Of a stretch of DNA of 64,000 bases, positions 36,790 to 48,900 are shown piece after piece. Position 1 is the first letter of the stretch, and each line of letters begins with the position of its first letter. Origin of the DNA: Antedon mediterranea (taxonomy: Eukaryota > Echinodermata > Crinoidea > Comatulida > Antedonidae); contig NC_092680.1 in assembly GCF_964355755.1 (NCBI RefSeq), forward strand, positions 6,363,001-6,427,000, read 5' to 3'. The notes beneath the pieces were generated by a model. The model made no database searches. It saw only the letters and a program-made list of their open reading frames with translations, and had not been told where the DNA came from. The translations under genes and the position numbers were made by a program.

Positions 36790-39276
36790 ACAAGAATTAA
36801 TCCCTCCTAAAACGCTAATCGTCGTTAGACATTGCGCGTCTCACTTGTGTTCGCCACTCAGTACGTTTTTGAGCAGCATGTGTATAGGTCCGCGTGTGAA
36901 AAGTTCTGTTTCCTTTTTTATGTTTGCCATCCATGTTGTTTTTGGTCTTCCTTTTGGTTTTTTTGGTCTTTCTCTGAGCCTCTCCGAGTGCGATCTTAAC
37001 TGGTGTGTTTTCATTTAAACGGAGCAGGTGACCATACCATGTCAGCCTTCTTTTCTTTACGTTCTTACTCCACTCATTTTCTCCTGTTCTTTTGTACAAA
37101 TCTTCATTTTTTATTTTCTCCGGCCACCTTATACCTATTATTCTCTTTAGGAATTTTCTTTGAAAGACATCGATTTCGCTTTTTAGTGATGCTGTCATTG
37201 TTCACAGTTCACAATTATACAGAAAGATGCTTGTAATGTATACGTTGAAGACTCTCATTTTCAGGTTTATTGTTATTTTTCTATTTTGGAGTATGTGATT
37301 TATCTTGCTGAAAGCTGCTAATGTGAGACGTTTTCTGTTATTAACATCCTCTCTGGTTCCCAATTTACTTCCAAGGAATTTGCAGTTTCGCCAGTCTTCA
37401 TTTCCTTTCCTTTTTATTTTAAAATCTTCGGTTTTTGACGGGTTAACTTTTAGATTATAGTCTTGTAGATACCGTGGAATGTCTGTATTTATTTCATTTA
37501 TATATTCTTGTGAGGTAGATACAAAAGATATGTCATCTGCATATTGAATGTTTAATGTAAATTCAGGTGTATATTGTTTTTGTTGACGTTGCTCTTGTTC
37601 ATATTTTTGTAGGATATGTGCTAGATATGTAATGAAAAGGATGGGACTAAGACAGTCTCCCTGTGGTACTCCTATGTTTGATTTAATTGGGTCGCCTATT
37701 TCCTATCCAATCCTTACTCTAAGATCTACTTGTTCTATGAGAATTTTGATAATATTTAGCTCTTCTGGTTCAAGGATGTGAGATATTATATCAATTAATT
37801 TTTTCCTGTCTACAGTATCAAAAGCACTGCTCATGTCTAACATGAGTACATTTATTTCGTAGTCTGATGATGTGATTGCTTTTTCTGCTAGTGTTCGGAG
37901 AGTAAACACATGTTCAGTGACACTCCTTCCTTTACAGTATGCTGCCTGTGAGGGTGGTATAATGGTCATAAGCTTATCATCAATTCTATTTATAAGGCAA
38001 ATGGCCAAAATTTTTCTAATGATATTTAGGAGGACAACTGGTCTAAGGTTCTTTACGATACCCTTTTGTTTGCCTGGTTTATGTAATGGAACTATGATAC
38101 CTTCTGTGATATCATGGGGCGCCTTTCCTGTCATAACCATATCATTAAACATAGTTGCAATACTACTGAAAATGTTGTCAGGTGCATATTTTATAAGTTC
38201 AGAGTGAACCTCATCTGGCCCTGGGCTCTTCCCATTTTTCAGTTTCTTGGCAGCTAATTTAATTTCTTCTATCTTAAATGGATTTTTCATCCTTATTTTA
38301 TCAATTCCTAGGTTCTTCTCAACTCCTTTCTTCTCATAGACTTCTCTGAAATAACTTGTTACAATTTTTACTTGTTCTGTTTCATTGGTAATTATGCTAT
38401 TTCTACAGTCGTATAGAAAACTTTTATCCGTTTTTTCTGTTCTTTTTAGATGTCTTATTGCTTGAAACATTTTATTTGGTTCATCTTTTATTTTCTCAAG
38501 TTCTTCAATTTGTCTACTTATTGTTTTTTCTTCCTCATATTTTATCTTACTATGAATTTCCTTAAGTACTATATTTCGTTGTTTTTTCATTTTAATCCTA
38601 TCATCATTTTGTTTGCATGCATTTATTTCTAGCCTAAGTTTCTTTTGTTTCTGAGAAAGTTTCTTAATTTCATCATTTTGTATTTTATTTGCTCTTCGAG
38701 TTTCTTTAAATCCTACTACATGTATTGCTGCATCTTTACAGACGTCTGCAATAAGCCCCCATCGTTTAAAAGTGTCAACGTTAGTTAGTTTATCTGTATC
38801 TAAAGACTCTTTCACTTTATTCTGGTATTTTTCTTGATTAGTCCTTTCATTTAAGTTTTCTACGTCAATTATTCTACACTTCTTTTTTGGTTTCATCTTA
38901 AAATATTGCAGCCTAAGTTGTGTTTTTACTATTCTATGATCAGTTTCTACATCAACTCTGCTGTAAGATCTAGAGTTCGTGACAAAATTAAAATTTCTCT
39001 TCCTAATCATAATGTAATCTACTTGATTTCTATAGGGATTTCTACGTGGCGTACCGTCCTTTTCATTATGTGGTTTAACCCTGACTGGCATAACCCATGT
39101 CGTTCTATGTGACATTTTGTGTTCGAACATAGTATTCGTGAGTAGGAGTTTATGTCTCATTGCCATCTCCAAAAGTGCTATTCCATTGCTGTTTATTGTT
39201 CCTTTACCATGTTGGCCCATGCATTGTGCAAACCCCTGATGGTACCCAGATCCGGTCTTAGCATTCAAGAATTAAT
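36790..39276 (-). mobile_element. RTE-type LINE, 5'-truncated, two in-frame stops
   Basis: The minus-strand frame 39268-37703 opens inside the endonuclease (NAKTGSGYHQGFAQ, then RNQVDYIMIRKR), passes a lysine-rich linker, and enters the reverse transcriptase (NGKSPGPDEVHSELIKYA; LDMSSAFDTVDR). A TAG interrupts at about 37700. The same frame then continues through GVPQGDCLSPILF and the catalytic QYADD box to a TGA near 37199 (in the LYNCEL.T position usually LW) and on to the C-terminal WYGHLLRL block ending at 36815. The endonuclease/RT style matches the RTE clade (often annotated craniofacial development protein 2-like). The residues expected before NAKTG are absent, so the copy is 5'-truncated there. 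Confidence 0.88.
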
Positions 39277-39618
39277 AGGGTAGGCCTAATAGATGTGATT
39301 AAAGTCGCATGTTTGGTTTTTATCACTATGTGGTTATATCTGAACGATTTGTGGATGTTAGGCCATTAACCTTTTTTAGTGATGTATTTTAGCACCGATG
39401 TTTTAGTCACTGATCTAACCTGTTTAGCAGTAGCAGCAGTGTTTTAATGACTTGGTCGGAAACTTTTTTACAATTAAAGAAATCTGATATTCCCTAAATA
39501 TTACTAAACATAACCTTCTAAATAATCTGTATCAACTATTAAATACATACATCAATGACATTAAAGTCGATGAAGCTGAAGAATATACCATTCAGCCAAA
39601 GAGTCGGCATGTAAAATT

Positions 39619-39897
39619 AAGGCTGTGTTTCCGCAGCCAAAAAATAACTGATAATTAACCGTTAAATTTCCTGTAGAAACGGGATTTTACTGATTCCACT
39701 CGAAAAGTTAACCGATAATTTATCTCATTCAAATCGGATATTTATCGAAAATATGCGACAATTTTGAACCTTTGACCTGAAGGACGGACACATTCTTGCA
39801 TCGTGATTGGGCATCTGATTGTTTTCGTAATGATACATGCACTTTATTGGTTAAGACATTAACCGATAATTTGGTTTTGACTGCAGAAACATGGCCT
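39619..39897. mobile_element. MITE with AGGCTGTGTTTCCGCAG termini
   Basis: Left end AAGGCTGTGTTTCCGCAGCC, right end GACTGCAGAAACATGGCCT, imperfect inverted repeats about 280 bp apart. The inner word AACCGATAATT appears in both halves (TTAACCGATAATTTATC, TTAACCGATAATTTGG). No coding capacity. Confidence 0.65.
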
Positions 39898-41172
39898 AAA
39901 AAGCTGTTGACATAACCGATTTTACTTGTTCGGGGTGCAAAACAACAGGCGATACTGTAGTGTTAGATTACTCTTGAATTTTTGTTTTTCTTACTCGAGA
40001 AGATTTTTTCATACAACAAAAATATAAAAAAGTACTATCACACGATCGTTTATCAGTATACAGTCTATAAAACGCCATGTGACCCACGATCATCAAATCA
40101 ATTGAGTCTATTGAATCTATTTAGGTAATCTATTGAACGCTGCGTGGTAAGAAATTGACAAGCAAACACGCACACTGTTAATGATATCAAATTCTGAAAA
40201 ACTTTCAAAATAAATAAATTATAAGTGGTAAATCAGGCACGAAAGTAAGCGTGCTCATTTAACATTACACACATTTTTTCAAGTTGAAATTTGATCTAGT
40301 TTTAGTACATCGAGGCATTAGGCATTACGGAACAGTTCCACTGGGGGACATACTCCTTTATTACCTCCATTAAAGTCAGGTAATAAGTCGTATGGCACAT
40401 ACTGACACACTCTAAACATCCATCGACCCTGTTGTGATTGAACCAGATTTCATTCAGAACATTAATAATAATGTTATTACCATTCTGAACGAATGTCGAT
40501 CGATTCTAAACAACACACTTTCGGTGCCGATAAAAATGTCAACCACTCTTCTTTACATTACGGTACATTCATTAAAGTTCTTATACTAAGGTGATGATGT
40601 GGAGCACACACAGAATACATTACACAACCGAATGGGGTACTATCATGTATTATTGATAATATAATTGATAATATAAATGATAGTTGTACGTGAGTCTAAT
40701 CTTCAACCAACATAATCAATGTAGCCAAAATTAATCAATGCCGAGACACCGTGGACCCAATGCATTACATATCTGTGTTTTATATAATATTGATCACCTA
40801 TACATTGTAATAGGTCTATGGTTTAAAGTCAAGACAATTGTTTTTGTTTACATTTTAGATTAACATTATCCCAATAATTTGTACTTTATAAATTGTAAAT
40901 TAATTTACTGTACATAATAGCTTCAACAGTAACTACTTAGTTTAGTTATTGTTGTATTTCTTCTCATGATTTTTACTGGACTTAGTAAACGATTATAATT
41001 AATCTCAACTCAATCACAATTGATGAAAATTGTCTGTCAAGTATCGATAAATATGAAACTAGATCTATACCGCCCTCTATTAGCATAGTGCAATACGTTA
41101 TTCATTACTGCAACTAGAGGATGAGCTCGCTTCGATTGCTCACTTCACCCTCTATAGTAATAAGTGTAGACG

Positions 41173-41391
41173 ATGGATCTCGGAATGTTAGGCATAGGCC
41201 TAGATAACTCGAGTAAAAACCTCACAGAAAGATTTTCTGGCCCATGGACGATATACGTTTTAAACGGCTTGCATGCAACAGATAGCGCGCTGTTACAAAC
41301 CTGCCCAGAACTCAACAACTCGGCTACCATTGGGGGTTCGGGGTTTGATTTCAAACATATTGTCGGTTCTCCCGATGTAGGCCTTACGTGA
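41173..41391 (+). CDS. Unconfirmed open frame, possible first exon of an unknown plus-strand gene
   Basis: The ATG-initiated frame starts MDLGMLGIGLDNSSKNLTER and carries three N-glycosylation sequons (NSS, NLT, NNS). A possible donor GTAGGC lies in frame at about 41377 (after ...GSPD). Base composition is richer in G+C than the flanks. It resembles an extracellular N-terminal segment, but no downstream exon was found on the plus strand and no homologue is recognised. It may be chance. Confidence 0.22.
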   Translation: MDLGMLGIGLDNSSKNLTERFSGPWTIYVLNGLHATDSALLQTCPELNNSATIGGSGFDFKHIVGSPDVGLT

Positions 41392-42926
41392 TTTTTACCC
41401 GATTGTTGATATTAATATATAGATATTTGACTTAATCGTTATTATTTTGCAGTATGATTTTATTTTACTTCACTTTACATGTGGCCCCTGACAAAAAAAA
41501 TCAACAAAACATGAATGTCGCCGCCAACGGCAAACGTTGGGGGAAGTTTCAAAATGTATTACGTTAACCCAGAAATCATAATATCTTCCTAAGAGAGAAA
41601 TATAGAAACATTTGTTTTTGTATTTATAATATTCCATGTCATCATTTTGTCATAGAGTAACCTTACGTCACAGTCACGTGTTATACATTATTGTATTATG
41701 AACAAAGTTAGAGAAGCCACTATCATGAATTTTAGTATATTATTTATTTATGTATTGTTGATAAATGTTTTATTGATACTGTTATACATGTATGTTTGGC
41801 TTACAAATTATCAATACGAATGCAATCACGTCCACAATTGATTTTATCATAATTGTCCTTTAAAAAATATAAATAATTTCTTTCTACTCCTTCCAATAAA
41901 TGTAGTAACTACATTACAGTAATGTTAATCCAATTAATTTATATTTATTTCCTGAATCAATATAACGTCTTAAACTTTTATTTTAAAACATTTTATTTGT
42001 ATATTTCTTGTAAAAAAGAGAAATGTTACTCTGCGAAATAAGATCGCTGTTGCATGAATGTCAGTATCATGTTTAGCGTCAACATCATACAGTATCGCGT
42101 CTTTGCCAGCAAACTTCATTTCATATATAGCCTTGTCGATGGCTTTAATTCTTCAGCTGCTGGTGAGTCTAGCTTTCAGCTTTACAGTCAATAGACTAGC
42201 GTGGTCGTGTTTTTACCATTTAGTGGGATAATGTTGAAAACGTTGCTTAAGTTAGGAGTTATTTGATTTGGTAGGGGTACGTCAGAAGCCAATATACAAT
42301 TTGAGATACCCTCTAGAAAACATTTTTTATTTGCTAAGAAACCTACAATAACTGTTGTTTCAAACAATCATACAAAATAATCTATATTATTTTTGTCCAA
42401 TCGTTTCCCATACTCTTCTAACAAACTGCCCTTCTGAGCTCGTCTTATTACATTTCTTTGTAAGTGTTATATTGCCAATTAGTTTAAAATAATACACTGA
42501 TATATTTTTCCTCTACATATTTACGAACACTATAAAATGAAACTCTTACACCAAACTCACATACAAATGCTTGTAGTGAAATTAGCACAGCATTGAGACA
42601 CACACTTTCCGGTGACTATATCTGATGTAGGTGGAGGTATGCATTCTCAGAGTGGCTTTCTAGTTATGCATTAAATTATGATTCCTATAAAAGTAGTACA
42701 CTACTATGTCTAGAGAGAACGAACTGCTTGTCTCCTGACTATATCCTTTCTTCAGTATACATTATGTCAACTCTTTTCGGCAAGCCAACTGCTTGGCACT
42801 AATTACCAAATGTTGACATTTTTCTGGTTGCTTGGTACGAAACAGCCCACCAGTCTCTAGACATTGTACCGTACGAGTTTCGGTGGGCTGCATATAATTC
42901 GCAATGTTTCTTTCCAAATATCAGAG

Positions 42927-45900
42927 CTATAGGCCTGTTTGTGATGTCGAAACTTTCCGTGCTGTTCGTGAGTTTACACAGCATTTTGTAAAAATGATTC
43001 TAAATTGTTTTTGAAAGCTAGATGAAGAAAATGCGTAAATAAATGGGTTAACACAGCTGCTAAAATACATCAAACACAGTGCAAGAATATACGTAGTCCC
43101 AACTAGCTTTTGATTTATCATCTTGATCATACTCATAGGATCAAACACTTGCCAAAGTAAAAATGCATGAATTGGCAACCAGAATATTGCAAATGCTACA
43201 ACCAACATTAAAACAATTTTGGTTGTCCTTATCTTCTTTTTTGTTTGTATCTTGCGGTTCCTGTTCCTCATTGAAACTGAAGTGGACGTTGATTTTCTCA
43301 TCCAAACTACTTTTAATATCCTGACGTAACAAATTGCAATGACAGTAAGCGGAACAATGTAGATTGAACAGAATGTGTAGATTGTATACGCCTGTTGTTG
43401 AAAACCATCTCTGAGTATTGTACCGCACACTTTGGCACCGTCTTCAAATACCGTTACTTTGTTTAGCACAGCGGCCGGTAGTTGCAGGAGTAGAGAAACT
43501 TGAAAAAAAAATAATACAAGCAATTATTATCGTTTTTGTTTAATAATTTTAACACTTACAGTAAACTAAACTACGGTATATAACTCATAGTAAAAATAGC
43601 TTTCAAACATCATACTGTAATCAATTACCAGTTTTAAATTACTTCTTGATAGATTATAATCAATTAAGATTACAAGTTGGCAAGTGTTCAAAGCCAATAT
43701 AGATTATCATTATCTTGTCCATTTAGAATGGAATGTTTAATTTTATTACAATATTATAACGTCAATTTACGAATATCGGAAGATTTATGTACCATTATAA
43801 TTAAAATTGAAATAAGTTTTGACCGAGTTATACATAGCGTGAAGATGCTGTAGCCAAATTATAATTAAATATAGAAAATGTAAAATATCAGCTAAAATAT
43901 TGGTTGCGTTTACTTGTTAACTGCCGTAACAGTATTATGAGCTTAGCAGCAGTTATCTGTCTTGCGCCCCGAGCCGCGGCGGCGCATATTTAATTATATA
44001 TACATATGTAAGGCAAGAGATATAATATAATAAATTTGAAAAATACTGTATGTAGGCCTACTGTCAAATGATAAATGTCAATGACCACAACGGCTAATTT
44101 TTAAAGAGACGACATACATCCTCAGGTAATTGTCTGGAATCAGTGATGGTACGGTATCATTAAAATAATCTTTTAATATGTACAATGTGGTTGCTAAGGA
44201 TACAGCCCGTAAGACCGACTATTAAACTGAACATCGAACGATTTGCCTAGACATCGTCACAAAATAGGTCTATTAGTTTAAGGTTTTAATTCACCATTAG
44301 GTTTCACTGGTTGTTTTAGTTAATCGTTTAGCAGTCACGTTTCACAATACACATCCAATCATGAATTGAAGGATTATGTACAGTCGTATAAAAGAACACA
44401 GACAGGATCATATGGATATAAAGAAAGGTTTATCCTTATAGTAAGTTATTCAAAATTATAGATTCGCCACAGCAGTCATGATTATTTCACTGCACCAATC
44501 CACTTTACTTCCTCTATACCAGTTAGAAGTGTGTGTTTTTTTAGGTTTGTTCAAAGGTTAGGACATGTTATTAAGCTGTTAATTCAGTTGCTGTCTCCAC
44601 AACAACATTTGGCGATTATCTTATAAAACAATTAATATTCAGTAACGACATGCCTTGTGTATTACAGGCGATACATGTAATAATAATAATAATAATAATA
44701 TTTATTCGGTCATCAGTAAAAATAACCAGGAATGAGAATAGGCTAAAGCCCAAACAGATTCTGCACTCACTCCATACAACACATGTGATGCTTTATTACG
44801 GACTGTTAATATGGTACTGCCGAAATCTAGATACTCACAGGTACGAAGCGGTAAGCATTTACCTAACCTAAAGAAAACACAAGCATTAAGATAATTTATG
44901 AAGAAAGAAACGTTGGGATAAAATATTGACGGAACTATAAATAGAATGTTTGCTTTTATCGGGATTGTGAATTTAATTCCCTTTTAATCATATATGACTT
45001 AACTTCACTGATTTCTCGTAAATACCTGTATCATCATTTCCATTAAATAATTCATAATATGATATTGTTTAATGTTCCCCTTGTCTCAAATATTATATCT
45101 CATCAGATAGATTTATTATTATTATTATTATTATTATACAGAACTCATTAGAATATGCTGTGTTTTTGCGTACACTATTTTATAAAATAATATTATATAC
45201 TATTAATTTATATCCATAAAACAATTGTAGGATAGGATGAAAACACGTGATTTTTCTTTACGATTGTCTGAGAGATTGAAACTAAGCAACATTCTGACTA
45301 ATAAAGCATGACAGTTAATCTAAAGATTTTGGATTATTTGTATGAGTTTGTAGATTTCAGTCAAAACCAAACAAGTTGTCTATACCAAATCCCTTCAATA
45401 ACATTGGCAATGGTAAAAAAAAAAGTTCAAGATTTATAATATAGACCCTCTACAAAAAAGTGCAAGAACTATATAAAAATAGCATTAAGAGAATGTTTAC
45501 AATCCTAAACAGTTAATCGGAACATAATGTACAGTATTCAATTTTTCAATTTTCAATTTATTCCACATTTATTTAGTCATCAATTACAGTACATCATAAT
45601 TACAATACAACTGAAAACAGGGATCCTGCATAAAAAAGCTGTAGCTTCGTTTTTTTGTAGGACCCTTTTACATAAGAACAAGTATATAGAACTTAAATAA
45701 ACAAAGGTGTTGTTAATCAGCATATAGTGATAAAAAGTATTTTTTGACCTGTTTTTTTATACATTTATTTTGTTTCTTTAAGATAACCGGTTTATTACCA
45801 CCATTACAAGTGAATTCTTTCCACAATTTTGGTCCATATATGTGTATAAACTGTTGACTGCAAGTTAGTCTTGTGAATGGAATTTCGAAATCAGTTTCTG

Positions 45901-48900
45901 TTCTGAGGTTATGAGTAGGCCTAATACTGTCACAGTAATTAAAAATATTTAAAATGTGATGTGATAATTCATTGAATTTTACGTTTGCCATAAATCCTAT
46001 GACGTTTACTTTGTAAATATCATAAGCGTTTAATATTTTTAGTTTCTTAAACAGTGGCTCTGAGGCTTGTCTGGATTTAGAGAAGGTAATGCATTTTACA
46101 GCTCTCTTTTGGAGTTTTAGTATTACTTCTAACGTGCTCTTGTATGTATTTCCCCATATTAAGTTACCATACTGAAGGTGAGGTAATACTAAGGTGTTAT
46201 AAAGACTAATACGGACTTTATGAGGAAAGAATTCTCTTACTTTTAAAAGTATACCAATTGCCCTAGACATTTTTTTTCTAATAAGCTGTATGTGATGTTT
46301 CCAGTTAAGATTTTCGTTTAAAATTACATCTAGAAATGTCACATTTTCTTTTCTATGTAATAACACATTATTCATTTTTATTTTAAACTGGTTTTTGTCA
46401 AAGTACTTTTGGTTAGTTCTAAAAACAACGTAATTAGTTTTGCTGACATTCAGTAACAGCTTATTTGCTTTAAGCCATACGTTTATTTTTTCTAGTTCAA
46501 TATTCATAGTATGGTTTAACATTGTAGGGTCATCTCCCCTTGTTATACAAGTTGTGTCGTCAGCAAAACTAATTATATCTATTTTACTACTTGCTCGACT
46601 TATATCATTGATGTAAATCAAAAACAAAAGTGGTCCTAAAACAGAGCCCTGTGACACCCCTATATTGGTGTTTTTTAAACATGATGATCTACCATTGTCA
46701 TACACATATTGTTTGCGGCCACTTAAATAGTTTCTAAACCACATTAAAACGATGCCTCTTATACCATAATGCGCCAATTTGCTCAACAGAATACTGTGAT
46801 CGATAATGTCAAACGCTTTTGACAAATCCATAAAGGTAGTAAGTGCATATTCCTTTTTTTCAAATGCATTTAATATTATATGGACCAAGTCGATCATAGC
46901 ATGAGAAGTTGAGTGTTTGTTTCTAAATCCATATTGATTGTTGCTTAACACTTTAAATTTTATAAGATAATTGTATAATTGATTATGGATAATCTTTTCA
47001 AAAACTTTCGAAAAAATGGGGTAAAAAACAGCGATATGGGACAATAGTTTGAGGCCAAATGGCGGTCCCCTTTTTTATGTATAGGAACTACTTTGGAAAT
47101 TTTCAACTTCCCTGGTATCAGTCCAGTTTGAAGTGATAAATTAAAAATATATGTCAGCGGCTTTAAAATGTTGTATTTTACTTCCTTTACAACTTTTGCT
47201 GAAATGTCCCATCAAATCCGGGGGCTTTGTTTGAATCCAGAGATTCAATAACTTTTAGTACCTCCTCTTCATCAACATAGCAACAAAACATTGAGTTGCG
47301 TTGTTTGTTTGTGAGGTATTCAGAATATTTTGTCGTAGTAGACTCAATATTGTCTTGAACCTTACAACCTACATTAATAAAATAATCATTAATGTGATTT
47401 ACAACATTTTCGCAACCATGTATAGTTTCATTGCTATGTGTAAAAGAAGTTGGAACTTTAGTTTTTCCTTTGTTCGGATCAATTACATCATTTATAACAT
47501 TCCATGTTTTTTTAATATTACCATTTGTTCGATTGAAAAGATTTTCATAATACATCTTTTTGGCGATTTTGCACGTGCGTGCAAAAGCTTTTTTAAATTC
47601 TTTATAAGCATTTTTGTTTTTTACAGTAGGGTGTTTTATGAACCTTTTATACAGTACATTAATGGTATTTTTTGTATTTTCTCATTATAAATTATCATTC
47701 TTTTTTATTGTATTGTTATACCATTGTTAGAAACTAATAAATGTTGAATTATTATTATTACATGCTTTCTTTTACTAGACCTATAACCCAAAACTCATCC
47801 AGGGCTGCTTGAATTTGTCATACTGTTTTGATGATTTTACAGTTTTTTTAAGGTGTTTGTTATATAGAAACTTAAAATTATCCAGAAAATCATTATAAGC
47901 GATTTCTGGATCAGTCGCTTCATATACTCAAAGCCACTCTGCACTTAATAAATCACTATTTAGTTTCGTAATATTTCTATTGTTAACTATATACGTGTCA
48001 CATGAGACTGAGGTGCCTTTATTCATGTGCGTGTTTACGTGGGAAGACGAAGCAGAGTGTGTTATTTGATATACTGGTAAATGGTCGGAAATGTCCGAGA
48101 TTAGTATACCAGATAGAACTTTTTCGGAAATTGTATTTGAAAATATGTTGTCAATTAGTGTTACTGACTGATCTTGTATTCTAGTTGGTCTAGATATAGA
48201 TGGATAAAACGAGTGAGACATCATTATTTCAATAAAATCATTTACATCACTGCATGTTACATGTTTAAGCAGATTGATATTAAAATCTCCCATGATATAA
48301 CATGGTTTACCTTCTTTGTCTATAGCAGTGAGGACATCTTCAAGTGAATCATTAAAAACATCTATTTTCATGTCTGGTGGTCTGTAGACAGTACCAACAA
48401 TTGCATTTTTACACTTTTTTTCAATTATCTCAATAAACAGACATTCACAGAAATTAATTTTCAAATCGGTTCTTGTTTTGACCTCTATAGTATTTGAAAT
48501 AAACAAGCCAACACCACCTCCTTTTCGATTTTCCCTGTCTAGAGCATGGAAATCGTAGTTTGGTAAGTATGGTCTAGGTGATGTTTCTTTAAGCCATGTT
48601 TCTGATATGCCAATTACAGTGAATGGGTGTTTAATGTCGTTTAAACAAGTAATTAATTCATCTAAGTGTTTGTTAATACTTCTGATATTATAGTGTAAAA
48701 ATGAGTAGCTGATATTATTTATTTATTAACCGAGTCATTTAACTGGTCTGTGCTCATATATGAGCATGTCTCTATCGTACATATTTTATTGCTAAGACTA
48801 TGATCAGTTAGTTCATCCTGTTCGTCAAAGTTGTTACATAAGCCCCTTTCTCACAGATGTGTCTGCAATATACCGGTACAGTGCTGGCGTCGTGCCGGTA

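Larger units (their letters stand above)
39277..42926. other. Region between LINE and GPCR gene
   Basis: Holds the inverted-repeat element at 39619-39897, an uncertain plus-strand open frame at 41173, and the presumed 3'UTR of the minus-strand GPCR. A minus-strand AATAAA candidate (TTTATT on +) lies near 42326. No confirmed gene. Confidence 0.45.

Noticed and set aside
37872-38632. Plus-strand hydrophobic frames over the LINE
   Set aside because: Antisense shadows of lysine-rich LINE coding sequence.
43141-43428. Second minus-strand frame within the GPCR last exon
   Set aside because: Alternative frame of the TM4-TM7 exon, which has clear GPCR motifs in the other frame.
47301-48184. Plus-strand frames over the Jockey/CR1-type LINE
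   Set aside because: Antisense shadows of the LINE ORF on the minus strand.
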